Assembly (NCBI GenBank): GCA_016794465.1
Contig: JAEUKA010000006.1
Location: 1 to 47,555 of the forward strand
Length of the DNA: 47,555 bases
Origin: Myxococcales bacterium
GTDB taxonomy: Bacteria > Myxococcota_A > Polyangia > Palsa-1104 > JAEUJZ01
Reading direction: 5' to 3'
Positions 34,027 through 43,313 of this stretch are shown here, in pieces (position 1 is the first letter of the stretch; each line of letters starts with the position of its first letter). The notes beneath the pieces are model-generated. The model did no database searches and was not told the origin of the DNA. It was given only the letters and a program-made list of their open reading frames with translations. Both the position numbers and the translations under genes were made by a program.

Positions 34027-34791
34027 ATGGCCCCGCCAAGTAAGCGAAGAGAGCCGGAGCTGCGTGAGCGCCTGGCGACGATCTGTCAGCGGCTGTATCA
34101 AAAAGGGCTGATCGCGGCGGGGGACGGCAATGTCTCGCTGCGCCTGGATGCGGAGCGAGTGCTGGTCACTCCGTCGGGCTTCCACAAGGGCTTTATCCGC
34201 CCCGAGGAGCTCATCATTACCGATCTGCAGGGTCGCAAGCTGCGGGGCGCCCACAACCCGTCGAGCGAGTTTGCGATGCACGCGCTCATCTATGCCGAGC
34301 GGTCGGATGTCGGGGCGGTGGTGCATGCCCATCCGCCGATCACCGTCGCGCTGGCGCTGGCCGGGGTGACACTGACCGACTGTGTGCTCAGTGAGACGTG
34401 TCTTTTGCTCGGGCCGGTGCCGACGGCGCCCTACTCGACCCCGACCACCAGCGAAGTGCCGGAGTCGCTGCGGCCGTTTGTGCGCTCGGCCAACGCGATT
34501 GTCATGCACCGCCATGGCGCGCTGACCATGGGCCGCACGCTGGAGGAAGCCTGGCAGCGGATGGAGGCCGTCGAGCACTCAGCCAAGATCATCCATGCTG
34601 CCCGGGCCATTGGTGAGGTGTTGCCACTGCCCCGGCCCGAAGCGCACAAGCTCGATCAGCTGGCATCCCAGCTGGGCATTCCGCGACCACCCGAGCCGTT
34701 TGCAGCAGCCCCGGCCCACCAAGGGGACCCGCCACTTAGCAGCGAGTCCGCCCTCATCGAGGCCGTGCTGCGCAAGCTCCGGGGCGCGTAA
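34027..34791 (+). CDS. Class II aldolase (L-fuculose-phosphate aldolase-like)
   Basis: The product is 254 residues. The zinc-binding set of this family is seen as Glu81 (SSEFAMH), His100 and His102 (VVHAHPP) and His163 (MHRHGALTMG). The first part (LYQKGLIAAGDGNVSLRL) and TPSGFHKGFIRPEEL are typical of fuculose- and ribulose-phosphate aldolases. Substrate sugar phosphate not assigned. GGAG lies nine bases before the ATG at 34027; a GTG at 34024 is an alternative. It follows dnaA by 15 bp and may be co-transcribed. It converges on sppA, four bases apart. Confidence 0.85.
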   Translation: MAPPSKRREPELRERLATICQRLYQKGLIAAGDGNVSLRLDAERVLVTPSGFHKGFIRPEELIITDLQGRKLRGAHNPSSEFAMHALIYAERSDVGAVVHAHPPITVALALAGVTLTDCVLSETCLLLGPVPTAPYSTPTTSEVPESLRPFVRSANAIVMHRHGALTMGRTLEEAWQRMEAVEHSAKIIHAARAIGEVLPLPRPEAHKLDQLASQLGIPRPPEPFAAAPAHQGDPPLSSESALIEAVLRKLRGA

Positions 34792-34794
34792 CCC

Positions 34795-37308
34795 TTACGG
34801 CGTGAGCGGCTCTTCTTCAAGGCGCATCAGCACGCTGTCGCCGTCGAAGCACAGCGCCCACACCGCCGGGGGTATCAGCCGCAGCAGATCACCGAGCGGT
34901 CGGGGCAGCTGCGGCGCTGTCTCTTGGACCAGCCCACCGGCCAGATCCAGCACTTCACTGAGCAGGCTGCGCGGACGGTCCGGCAGGAAGAACACCGCCT
35001 GATCGCGCACGGGATGAAGGTCCGCCAGCTCCCGCGCGCGCGCCACTGCATCGGCCAGTCCCCCCAGTCGGTCAACCAAGCGCCCCGCCGCCGCGTGCCC
35101 ACCGCTAAACACCCGGCCCTCGGCGAGCGGCTCTAGCTCCTTGCGCGACAGGTGACGACCCGCCGCGACGACCTCCAAGAAGCGATCGTAGCCCGCCGCC
35201 AGTCGCTCCCGCAGAAGCTCGCGCTCCTCGTCGCTATAGGCTCGATACGGGCTCTCCATGTCGGCGTGCTCGCCGTGAACGTAGCGGGCCCGCTCAACGC
35301 CCACCCGCCCGAGCAGCGCGCTCACGTCAACCTTGCCGCCGTAGATGCCAATCGAGCCGGTGATGGTCAGCGGATCGGCGAAGATCTCACGACAGGGTGC
35401 CGCCAGGTAGTATCCGCCCGAGGCCGCAATGTCCCCAAACGAGCACACCACCGGCTTCTGCTCTGCCAGCTGCCTGATCTGCCGCGACAGCACATCCGCC
35501 GCCAGCGCCGAGCCACCGGGACTGTCGACTCGCAGCACTACCGCCTCGATGCGCGGATCGCTGGCCACCTGATCGAGCGCCGCCGCCAGTGTCTGCGCGC
35601 CGACGGTCTTGAAGTCCACGTACGGCACTTGCTGCGAGCGCCCTTCGGTCAAGTCGCCGACCACCTCAATCACCGCCACGCCATGGGGCCGAGCCCCGCG
35701 CGACCGAGGCTCCGGCGGCAAGGAGCTGAGCCGCACGCCCGCACCAAACAGCTGCTGGAGTCGCGTCTGTAGCTCCTGTTGGGTGGTGATGCCATCGACG
35801 ATCCGCAGCGACTTGGCTAGGCCTGGCACATGCTGGCCGCGTGTCACCCAGCGCTCGACCTCGGCCACTGGCTGCTGTCGCGACTGGGCAATCTCCCCGA
35901 CCACCCGCTGATAGATGTCTTCCACCAAAGCCTGGCGCTGCAGCCTTGCTGGCTCACTCGGTGCGTCGCGGGTAAAGCTCTCTGGCGAGGCCTTGTAGTT
36001 GCCAATGCGCACCAGATCCACCTTCACGCCCAGCCGGTCGAGCGCCTCGCGATAGTGCGTCGTTGCCTGGGCAATCCCCGGCAGCCGCACAAGCCCCGCC
36101 GGATCGAGCAGGATCTCATCGGCCGCCGAGGCAATGTAGTACTCTCGCATACCCAGGTCGGCGCCATAAGCCAGCACCCGCTTGCCTGACTGGCGAAGCG
36201 CGCTCAGCGCCTGGCGAAGCTCGTACGCCATGCCCCAGCCCCCCGCGACCCCGCTCACGATCACCAGCACCCCCGCAATGTGACGAGCGCTCTTGAGTTC
36301 CCGCAGCGCGAGCAGCGTCCGCAGAAGACCACGCCCGCTGATTTCCCCCAGGTGCAGCCGCAGCACCGTCTTCGGTCCCGCCCACAGCGCCGGATACTGC
36401 TCTGACGACACCCGCAGCGCAAGGCTGGCGCCGTGATAGCCCACCGAGCGGTTCTGACCCAGCCCGAACAGCTGGAACAGCGAGCCCCCGACGCGCGCGA
36501 AGTCGAGCGACAGACCGACGCCGACCCGCCACGCGACCTTCTCTCCGCTGTCTGGAATGATGACCGAGCTGCCATCCAGGCCAATGCCCAGACCCGCGAC
36601 TGGACGGACCCACAGGCGCAGGCGCGGACTGACCTCGGAATAGCCCTCCCCGACCCGCACGCCCAGGCCCACGTCCCAGCGCGCATCGCCGAGCGGCTGA
36701 AGCAACGTCTCAAACTCGTAGCTGCGCGCAATCGCTGGCATGCGCGACGAAGTCGGCGGCTGCGGACCGTTGAGATCGTGCAGCACCGCCCCAAACGCCA
36801 GCCGCCGGCTGGGCCGCAGGTGGAGCCCGACACTGATGGTGTCAAAGCCGTCGTAGCTGCGATCACTGCGCCGCGCCAGCGAGTGCCCATACGACAACCC
36901 CACGGCTGCCCACCACGTCGGTACAAACGCCAGCGACAGCGTCAGCTTGCCGAGCATATCGACCTCGTGCGGACGCAGCAGCTCCAGGCCCGCGCCGACC
37001 TTGATCGCCCGCAGATACGGCAGCGGCGTCGCAAAGTACAGCCCCGTACCGCGACCGGCCCACGAGATCGCCGGCAGCAGCTCGCTATGACGCAGCCCGA
37101 AGGTATAGCCACGCAGGTCCCGCAGGGATGCTGGGTTGACCGTCACCGCCCACGGCTCGGCGCCATCTGCCACCCCCGTGCCCGGCGTCGTCACCGACTC
37201 GAGCGGGGACCGGTTGAGCGGCACCTGTCCGAGCGCAGTCCCCGCCAAAAGCCACAGCACCACGATGGCTGCAGCACGAGCAAGCCGCCTGCTCCCAGTC
37301 CTCTTCAT
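34795..37308 (-). CDS. sppA: SppA-type (S49) protease with N-terminal barrel-like region
   Basis: The product is 837 residues, about 220 longer than typical SppA. A signal peptide (AAAIVVLWLLAGTALG) is followed by a beta-rich region (about 40-320) of short Gly-flanked strands (GLYFATPLPYLRAIKVGAGL, TISVGLHLRPSRRLAFGAV), which looks like a small outer-membrane barrel or a porin-like domain. The S49 region starts at about 320; the catalytic Lys439 (RIGNYKASPESFT) and nucleophile Ser630 (DIAASGGYYLAAP) are both present. SppA degrades cleaved signal peptides in the inner membrane, so outer-membrane or periplasmic placement would be unusual. The ATG follows AAAGGACACC. The gene starts nine bases after the kinase stop upstream, so the two are an operon. 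Confidence 0.85.
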   Translation of the reverse strand: MKRTGSRRLARAAAIVVLWLLAGTALGQVPLNRSPLESVTTPGTGVADGAEPWAVTVNPASLRDLRGYTFGLRHSELLPAISWAGRGTGLYFATPLPYLRAIKVGAGLELLRPHEVDMLGKLTLSLAFVPTWWAAVGLSYGHSLARRSDRSYDGFDTISVGLHLRPSRRLAFGAVLHDLNGPQPPTSSRMPAIARSYEFETLLQPLGDARWDVGLGVRVGEGYSEVSPRLRLWVRPVAGLGIGLDGSSVIIPDSGEKVAWRVGVGLSLDFARVGGSLFQLFGLGQNRSVGYHGASLALRVSSEQYPALWAGPKTVLRLHLGEISGRGLLRTLLALRELKSARHIAGVLVIVSGVAGGWGMAYELRQALSALRQSGKRVLAYGADLGMREYYIASAADEILLDPAGLVRLPGIAQATTHYREALDRLGVKVDLVRIGNYKASPESFTRDAPSEPARLQRQALVEDIYQRVVGEIAQSRQQPVAEVERWVTRGQHVPGLAKSLRIVDGITTQQELQTRLQQLFGAGVRLSSLPPEPRSRGARPHGVAVIEVVGDLTEGRSQQVPYVDFKTVGAQTLAAALDQVASDPRIEAVVLRVDSPGGSALAADVLSRQIRQLAEQKPVVCSFGDIAASGGYYLAAPCREIFADPLTITGSIGIYGGKVDVSALLGRVGVERARYVHGEHADMESPYRAYSDEERELLRERLAAGYDRFLEVVAAGRHLSRKELEPLAEGRVFSGGHAAAGRLVDRLGGLADAVARARELADLHPVRDQAVFFLPDRPRSLLSEVLDLAGGLVQETAPQLPRPLGDLLRLIPPAVWALCFDGDSVLMRLEEEPLTP

Positions 37309-37317
37309 TGGTGTCCT

Positions 37318-38568
37318 TTACTGTGTCGCGGGCGGCTTCTGCCGCAGCGTCACCAGCTGCTGGGTGTCGTGCTCGTAGTCGAGCGTCACTGTCTCGGGAA
37401 GGTAACCCGGTAGTCGCACCAGCACGGCCAGCTTGCCCACGTCGCGCTTGGGACCATGGCGGTACGGGGTCTTGCCGATCACTTCACCAGCGGTGTTCAC
37501 GATCTCGGCCCCCGCCGGCTGACTGTCGATGCGCCAGCTCACCGTCCCGGCCTTGTCGCGCCCCACGTAGTACAGCGTCCCGCCAAGCAGCACCACCGCG
37601 ACGAGGACAGCCAGCGCCCACAGCGAGCGCGTCTTCGCCGGCTCCGGCGGTGGTACCGAGAAGCCCGCCACCGGATCGACTGCCGCCAGCTCGATCGCCT
37701 GGAGCTGCGACGACACCTCCCGCATCGCGGGTCGCTCACTCCCCGACTTGGCCAGCATCCGCATCACCAGCGCTTCTAGCTCGGGACGGACATCGGCACG
37801 CAGCAGCGACAGCGGCGGAGGTGGCTCGCTGATGTGCTTGTGCATGACGCTGACCATCTCGGGGGCGACAAACGGCGCCTGACCACACAAAGACTCATAG
37901 ATCACGATGCCCAGCCCATAGACATCGGTCTTTTCGTCAACCACCGCTCGTCCACTCTCCAGGCACTGCTCGGGAGCCATGTAGATCGCCGTCCCCAAAA
38001 GCGAAGCAAACGGGCTGGTCTTGATCTGCGTGTTGGACTGCGAGATCGACAGCGAGGCATCCTCGGCGACGACGGCGATACCAAAGTCAAGCACCTTGGC
38101 CCGCTCTCCACCGGGCACCGCATCATCGCGGACCAGCATGATGTTTTCGGGCTTGATGTCGCGGTGGATGATCTTCTTGCCGTGCGCAGCCCCGAGAGCA
38201 TCGGCCAGCTGCCGCGCAAAGCGAACCACCTGCAGCTCCGGCAGACCCCCGCGCGCCTTGCGCAGCCGCTGCCGCAGCGACTGGCCATCCAGAAACTCCA
38301 TCACCAAATAGGGAGTGCCGTCCGGCAGGACATCGCTCTCGAAGACGTGGGTAATGCCCGCGTGCCGCGTCAGGTTGGCCGCCATCGGCTCTTGCCGAAA
38401 GCGCGCCACGATCTGGGAGTCCTTGGCGTACTCCGGGTGCAGCACCTTGATCGCCACCCGGTTCTTGACCCGCTGGTGCTCGGCCTCATACACGGTGCCC
38501 ATCCCGCCGCGACCAATCTCGCGAACGAGGCGATAGTTACCGATGTGGGTCAGGTTGCGGCGAGCCAT
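37318..38568 (-). CDS. Transmembrane Ser/Thr protein kinase with PEGA domain
   Basis: The product is 416 residues. The kinase domain (12-290) has GRGGMG (19-24), Lys41, HRDIKPEN (Asp137), DFG (161-163) and MAPEQC, so it is likely active. A membrane helix (SLWALAVLVAVVLLGGTLYYVG, about 318-339) is followed by a PEGA domain (SWRIDSQPAGAEIVNTAGEV) ending in LPGYLPETVTLDYEHD. It is the upstream partner of sppA in an operon, and could phosphorylate or control an envelope process tied to that protease. The start ATG is at 38568. Confidence 0.9.
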   Translation of the reverse strand: MARRNLTHIGNYRLVREIGRGGMGTVYEAEHQRVKNRVAIKVLHPEYAKDSQIVARFRQEPMAANLTRHAGITHVFESDVLPDGTPYLVMEFLDGQSLRQRLRKARGGLPELQVVRFARQLADALGAAHGKKIIHRDIKPENIMLVRDDAVPGGERAKVLDFGIAVVAEDASLSISQSNTQIKTSPFASLLGTAIYMAPEQCLESGRAVVDEKTDVYGLGIVIYESLCGQAPFVAPEMVSVMHKHISEPPPPLSLLRADVRPELEALVMRMLAKSGSERPAMREVSSQLQAIELAAVDPVAGFSVPPPEPAKTRSLWALAVLVAVVLLGGTLYYVGRDKAGTVSWRIDSQPAGAEIVNTAGEVIGKTPYRHGPKRDVGKLAVLVRLPGYLPETVTLDYEHDTQQLVTLRQKPPATQ

Positions 38569-38667
38569 GACAAGCCAGGCAGAGCGTCTCTGCCCATACT
38601 ATCTGACTTCTCTGTAGAGTTCTCTGTCGAGAAAAACGGCCGCACCCGCAAGAGCGAGTGATCGGAA

Positions 38668-39639
38668 TCAGGTGGTGCCGTGGCCACCCTTGAGATCGAT
38701 GCGCTCGCACGCCAGGTCGAGCTTGACCTTCTGAAGCTGAAGCTGCTTCGAGTCGTGCTTGACCGGGCCAATGCCAAGAATCGTCAGCCCAAACAGGTCC
38801 AGGGTCAGCAGCGGCTTGCTCTGCAGCTGGCCCGATCCCACGGCGTCGCGCGGCAGAAACCAGATGTGGCCGGTGTGCTGCTGGCTGGCGATGTGCTTGC
38901 CCTCGCGAACCAGCTCATCCCACCACTTCATCCACGGGCCGGCGTCGCGCTGTAGGATCGTCACCGCCAGCGCTGGGAAGTCGACGCGACCGGGCTCCTT
39001 GTTGTTCTCCAGGAACTTGCCGATCGGGTTCTCGATGATCTCCTGCTTGATCGAAAACGAGTCGATCTTGCAAGTCTCGGCGGGATCTTTGCTGATACCG
39101 TCGACCTTGAAGGTGAACATCGAGGGCAGCCACATTCGCTGTCGCTCCCACTCATCCTTGTACTGCTGCTCGCCGGGATACTTGTTGTTCCCCGACGGCT
39201 CTTCCTTCAGCGTTTCGACGGCAAACTTGACCGTCAGATACGCCGGCTCTTTTGCCGCGCCATCAAGAGTCGGGAAGGTGACCTCTCGAATCAGCGCGTT
39301 GGTGAACCGCCGCCGCCAGCGCTCTTTGTTGTCGAAGTCGAGCGCCACCAGCGAGCCGTCGACGCGCTGGGCATCGTACGAAAAGCTCTTGGCCAGCCAC
39401 CGCCAGAAGCGCGGCGCCATGGTCATGCCGACCTGGATCGTGACATCCTCGAACTTTGGCCGGCCCGGATACTTGGTGACAGCGCCGTTGCCGCCGACTT
39501 TCTCTTCCAGCGGCTCGGACTTGAAGGTGCCACCCTCGATGGTCTGAAGAGTGCCCATGTACTGACTGGAGCCACCGTCGTCCAGTTCAAGCACAAATCG
39601 GCTGGAGATATAGGGCCGGGTCCTGGTTTGCGCCGACAT
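38668..39639 (-). CDS. Phage-tail-tube-like protein, two tube domains in tandem
   Basis: The product is 323 residues. The first half (FVLELDDGGSSQYMGTLQTI, then KYPGRPKFEDVTIQVGMTMA and FWRWLAKSF) has the outline of T4 gp19-type tail-tube proteins used in phage tails and contractile injection systems. The second half (MFTFKVDGISKDPAETCKID, ALAVTILQRDAGPWMKWWDE) repeats a similar pattern without close sequence identity, as in fused or duplicated tube domains. No other tail, sheath or baseplate gene is in the window, so this is isolated. Other assignments, such as a structural envelope protein built on this fold, are possible. About 100 bp separate it from the kinase gene. Confidence 0.65.
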   Translation of the reverse strand: MSAQTRTRPYISSRFVLELDDGGSSQYMGTLQTIEGGTFKSEPLEEKVGGNGAVTKYPGRPKFEDVTIQVGMTMAPRFWRWLAKSFSYDAQRVDGSLVALDFDNKERWRRRFTNALIREVTFPTLDGAAKEPAYLTVKFAVETLKEEPSGNNKYPGEQQYKDEWERQRMWLPSMFTFKVDGISKDPAETCKIDSFSIKQEIIENPIGKFLENNKEPGRVDFPALAVTILQRDAGPWMKWWDELVREGKHIASQQHTGHIWFLPRDAVGSGQLQSKPLLTLDLFGLTILGIGPVKHDSKQLQLQKVKLDLACERIDLKGGHGTT

Positions 39640-39905
39640 CGTCTATTTGCCTCGTTTGCAGCTTATCACGCCTACGCCATCGACAGAGGGGCGCCTTGGG
39701 CGGACTCCTCAGGAGAGCGGTCGCAGGCAAAGTTACCCACTGTCTCGCCCAAGGTTATCGACCGCCGCGTACCGGCTGTTGCGCAAGGAGCGCAGTCGAA
39801 GCCAGCGGCAGTGCACGGTTGTAGGTGACCAGCCCCGAACGCCCCACCATGGTTGAGTCCGTGAAATGCGCTTGATCTGGTCGGACATATGTTAGGCTGC
39901 GCGAC
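39640..39905. other. Intergenic stretch upstream of the secreted protein gene
   Basis: Divergent promoters are expected here. I can see a weak TTGATC about 30 bp before the ATG at 39906 with TTAGGC at 14-bp spacing, and no ribosome site before that ATG. Nothing else recognisable was found. Confidence 0.3.
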
Positions 39906-41111
39906 ATGTCGGCCAAGCACCTGTCCGTGCTCTTGTTCGTCGCCGCTGCCGCCTTGCCGGGAAGGGCCTCGGCGCTCCAGTGTAGCTCGCTCCCAGAGCC
40001 TGCATATGTGATCGCTACACCCTCGGCCGAGCCGATGGTTCAGAAGGTCGCCAGCCTGCTCCAGCGCACCGATGCGCAGCGAATGACCGTCATCTATCAG
40101 ATCCGGCCCAGCTGCAAAGCGCTGGAGGCGGTGGCTCGGGACACGCTGCCCGCGTCGTGTGCCACCGATGCCTGCATCCGTGGCAAGGCGCTGTTCTTCA
40201 CGCTTGATCCCCGCGACACCGAGCCCAAAGAGTGCGATCTCGAATCGACGGGCAGCAAGGTGGACCTGGCGCTGTCGGATGTCTTCCCGCAGACCTGCCC
40301 CGCGTTTGCCCAGACTGCCCCGAGTGGCATCCTCGACAATCCCGGACCGGTGTCGCCCTACTCCCTGGTGATGCTGCGCTCGGCAACTGAGGCCGCCATC
40401 CACGCCGAGGAAGCCCACTTTGTCTTCGGTGCCGGCAAGAGCGCCAACATCAAGCCCTGGTTCAACGACGCCGTGATCGCCCACCTGGGCACCCAGGATG
40501 CCGGGGTCCTGCTCGTGGGCAACCGCATCAAGCTCGCCAGCGCGCGCTGGAAAGGCACCACAGTCGCCAGCGTCGATGATCTGGTGAGCACGATCTACAA
40601 CGACGCCGAGCACGGCATTGGCATCCTCCCGACCACCGTGGTCGATCGCCGCCGCGCCGAGCTGCGACCGCTGGCCTTCCAAGCCGTGGGCCAGAAGGGG
40701 TCCTTCTTCCCCGATCGCCGCTCGACCACCTATGACAAGCAGAACGTCCGCGATGGTCACTATCCGCTGTGGGGCTACCTGCACACCGTGCTGCGCCAAG
40801 ACCCCGGCAATCCCGGTCAGCCGCTGTCCAAGAAGGGCTCACGCCTATCGGACATCTTCCTGGGCAAGGGTCTAGTCGGTGGTCAAGACTCGCAGCTGTT
40901 GCAGGTCCAAAACGGCTTTGTCCCACAGTGCGCCATGAAGGTCACCCGCACCAGCGACCCCACCCCGCTCAGCATCTACGCCCCTGCTGAGCCCTGCCAC
41001 TGCTTCTTCGAGCACAACGTCAGCCAAGGCGGCAACCCAACCTGTCAGCAGTGCCCAGCCGGAACCTGCGGCAGCGGAGTCTGCCGACGCAAGTACTGTG
41101 AGGCTCAGTGA
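39906..41111 (+). CDS. Secreted periplasmic-binding-protein-like protein, Cys-rich tail
   Basis: The product is 401 residues. A signal peptide (LSVLLFVAAAALPGRASA) is followed by a long alpha/beta region of the substrate-binding-protein kind (FTLDPRDTEPKECDLES, GKSANIKPWFNDAVIAHLG, GIGILPTTVVDRRRAELRPL, GHYPLWGYLHTVLRQDPG), reminiscent of type 2 PBPs such as phosphate-binding proteins but with no clear ligand. The C-terminal 55 residues contain ten Cys (CHCFFEHN, CQQCPAGTC, GVCRRKYC) and look like a disulphide-rich module. The stop overlaps the next ATG by one base. Confidence 0.65.
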   Translation: MSAKHLSVLLFVAAAALPGRASALQCSSLPEPAYVIATPSAEPMVQKVASLLQRTDAQRMTVIYQIRPSCKALEAVARDTLPASCATDACIRGKALFFTLDPRDTEPKECDLESTGSKVDLALSDVFPQTCPAFAQTAPSGILDNPGPVSPYSLVMLRSATEAAIHAEEAHFVFGAGKSANIKPWFNDAVIAHLGTQDAGVLLVGNRIKLASARWKGTTVASVDDLVSTIYNDAEHGIGILPTTVVDRRRAELRPLAFQAVGQKGSFFPDRRSTTYDKQNVRDGHYPLWGYLHTVLRQDPGNPGQPLSKKGSRLSDIFLGKGLVGGQDSQLLQVQNGFVPQCAMKVTRTSDPTPLSIYAPAEPCHCFFEHNVSQGGNPTCQQCPAGTCGSGVCRRKYCEAQ

Positions 41112-41416
41112 TGCACACGCACAAGGTGTTTTCCCTGCGGCTTTCTGGCGGCCTCCTCCTGACAGCTCTGGCGCTGCTCGGCAGCCAGCTCCGCTGCGCG
41201 GACGCCAACAACTACATTACCGAAGACGCAGACCCGACCACCATCGGTGACGGCGGCGCCAAAGGCGACCTGGCCGAAGGTCCATGCTTCATGGGCACAC
41301 CGACCACCGAGCTGCAGCTGCTGAACCGCTGCACCGATGCCGAGAAGATCGAGCGCGGCACCCACATCCCAGCCACCACCTGGGATGGTCAGCTCCCCCT
41401 CCCCTACGAAAAGTAG
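41111..41416 (+). CDS. Small exported protein
   Basis: The product is about 101 residues. The ATG overlaps the preceding TGA (TGATG), suggesting coupled translation with the upstream secreted protein. The N-terminus (LSGGLLLTALALLGSQLRC) is a hydrophobic export signal ending at a Cys, a weak lipobox. The mature part is short and acidic (TEDADPTTIGDGGAKGDLAE). A partner or maturation protein for the gene before it is plausible but not shown. Confidence 0.6.
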   Translation: MHTHKVFSLRLSGGLLLTALALLGSQLRCADANNYITEDADPTTIGDGGAKGDLAEGPCFMGTPTTELQLLNRCTDAEKIERGTHIPATTWDGQLPLPYEK

Positions 41417-41447
41417 CTGCTCCGTTCTGGGTCCAACCTAGAACATT

Positions 41448-41843
41448 CATGGTCTGGACCATCAACGTCCATGGTCTGGACCATCAACGTTCATGGTCTG
41501 ACCCATCAACGTTCATGGTCTGACCCATCAACGTTCATGGTCTGGACCATCAACGTTCATGGTCTGGACCATCAACGTTCATGGTCTGGACCATCAACGT
41601 TCATGGTCTGACCCATCAACGTTCATGGTCTGGACCATCAACGTTCATGGTCTGACCCATCAACGTTCATGGTCTGACCCATCAACGTTCATGGTCTGAC
41701 CCATCAACGTTCATGGTCTGGACCATCAACGTTCATGGTCTGGACCATCAACGTTCATGGTCTGACCCATCAACGTTCATGGTCTGACCCATCAACGTTC
41801 ATGGTCTGACCCATCAACGTTCATGGTCTGACCCAAAACTGAG
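41448..41843. repeat. 22-bp tandem repeat, 18 units
   Basis: Units start every 22 bp from 41448 to 41822. Each consists of a CAT-GGTCTG part and an AACGTT part: ATGGTCTGGACCAT (or ATGGTCTGACCCAT) followed by C and AACGTT. The first form, called A, is a 14-bp dyad (arms ATGGTC/GACCAT), and AACGTT is a perfect 6-bp palindrome. In form B, GA is replaced by AC, which weakens the first dyad. Order of the 18 units: AABBAAABABBBAABBBB. It lies in the 451-bp gap between convergent genes, which otherwise shows nothing. Confidence 0.97.
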
Positions 41844-41867
41844 CGCTGGAGTGGGTGGGGGTTCCCC

Positions 41868-43223
41868 TTACTCGCTTGGGTTGAGGTGATGCTGGGTGAT
41901 GAGCTTGTAGAGGTGCATGCGATCAATCTGCGCTCGCCGCGCAGCCTCGCTGATGTTGCCGCGAGTCGCCTTGAGCATGGCCTGCAGATACTCCTTCTCG
42001 AACGCGTCCACTAGCTTCTGCTTGGCCGTCTTGAACGGTACCGCTAGGTCCACAGCGATGGGACAGTCCTCGGGGGACTCTCGGCGGAGCGGCAGCCCCT
42101 CGGTCCCTATCGGATCTTCGTCCGGTACATGAAAGGCCCGCTCGATGGCATTGCGCAGCTCGCGAACATTGCCCGGCCAGGTGTAGTCGTTGTCGCAGAG
42201 CCGCTCGGTGATCTCGGCCAGCGTCGGTCCCCGGTAGCCATCCGAGAGCCGCTGATAGAAGTGCTCGATGAGCTGCGGGATGTCCTCGCGTCGCTCGCGC
42301 AGCGGCGGGATGTGGACATTGACGACCGACAGCCGGTAGTAGAGGTCCTGGCGAAAGCGCCGCTCGTTGACCTCCGTCGCCAGCACCCGATTGGTGGCCG
42401 CCATCACCCGGACATCGATGGTCCGCGTCCGCTCGGCGCCAATCCGTCGCACTTCTCGCCGCTCCAGCACCCGCAGCAGCTTGGGCTGTAGATCGAGCGG
42501 CAGCTCACCAATCTCATCGAGGAAAATCGTGCCGCCATCGGCCCGCTCAAACGCGCCCCGGTAGTCGCTGGTCGCGCCCGTGAACGCACCTTTGACGTGA
42601 CCAAGCAGCTCGCTCTCAATCAGGTTCTGCGGCAGCGCCGAGCAGTCGATCACCACAAACGGCTGGCTGGCACGCAGCGAGGATTGCACCAGCGCCTCGG
42701 CAACGGCTTCCTTGCCAGTGCCCGTCTCGCCGGTAATCAGCACCGTCGCGCTCGCCCGCGCCACTTGCGCAATGCGTGAGAACAGCCGCCGCATCACCAC
42801 GCTGTGGCCGACCATGTCGCCAAACCGGCCCGCCGGATGCAGCGCCGCCCGCACCGGCTCGTCATGGAGGGCTTCGATGCGCAGCTTGGTCCGGCCCAGC
42901 GTCACCACCGTCCCCGAGCGCAGCACCAGATCGAAGACACGCATCCCCGACACAAACGTGCCATTGGTGCTGCCGACATCGCGCAGCCGCCAGCCAGCCT
43001 GCGTCCGCGCGATCTCGATGTGGTAGCCGCTCACGCTCTTGTCAGAGAGGATGAGGCCGTTGTTCTCGCGCGTGCCGATGCGCACCAGCATCTCGTCATC
43101 ACTGTCGCAGTGGCTGCCGGCATCGGGTCCCTCCAAGACCGAGACGCGAACCCTTGGCAGGTCGATGACTGTGGGAAATCCGTTGACTTGGGCCTCTGTT
43201 CGCAGCCCCGCTGGCGCTTCCAT
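41868..43223 (-). CDS. FHA-domain sigma54-dependent transcriptional activator
   Basis: The product is 451 residues from the ATG at 43223; an open frame further upstream has no domain. The FHA domain (25-118, [35 protein letters not shown]) binds phosphothreonine and would be a target of Ser/Thr kinases such as those in this window. The AAA+ domain has Walker A GETGTGKE (165-172), GAFTGA (212-217) that contacts sigma54, and Walker B GGTIFLDE (230-237). A Fis-type HTH ends the protein ([20 protein letters not shown]). FHA in place of a response-regulator receiver is typical of myxobacteria. Targets are not identified; I saw no clear -24/-12 promoter in the adjoining gap. Confidence 0.9.
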   Translation of the reverse strand: MEAPAGLRTEAQVNGFPTVIDLPRVRVSVLEGPDAGSHCDSDDEMLVRIGTRENNGLILSDKSVSGYHIEIARTQAGWRLRDVGSTNGTFVSGMRVFDLVLRSGTVVTLGRTKLRIEALHDEPVRAALHPAGRFGDMVGHSVVMRRLFSRIAQVARASATVLITGETGTGKEAVAEALVQSSLRASQPFVVIDCSALPQNLIESELLGHVKGAFTGATSDYRGAFERADGGTIFLDEIGELPLDLQPKLLRVLERREVRRIGAERTRTIDVRVMAATNRVLATEVNERRFRQDLYYRLSVVNVHIPPLRERREDIPQLIEHFYQRLSDGYRGPTLAEITERLCDNDYTWPGNVRELRNAIERAFHVPDEDPIGTEGLPLRRESPEDCPIAVDLAVPFKTAKQKLVDAFEKEYLQAMLKATRGNISEAARRAQIDRMHLYKLITQHHLNPSE

Positions 43224-43313
43224 GGCGCCGGAACGTAGCACAGCGGCAAATGCGCGATTGCCCCTACAGAGGCTCGTGTAGGAAAATATCAGAAGCCCAG
43301 AAGCGGCATCACC

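Noticed and set aside
41448..41843. CRISPR array
   Set aside because: The units are contiguous at 22 bp with no unique spacers between them, and no cas genes are near.
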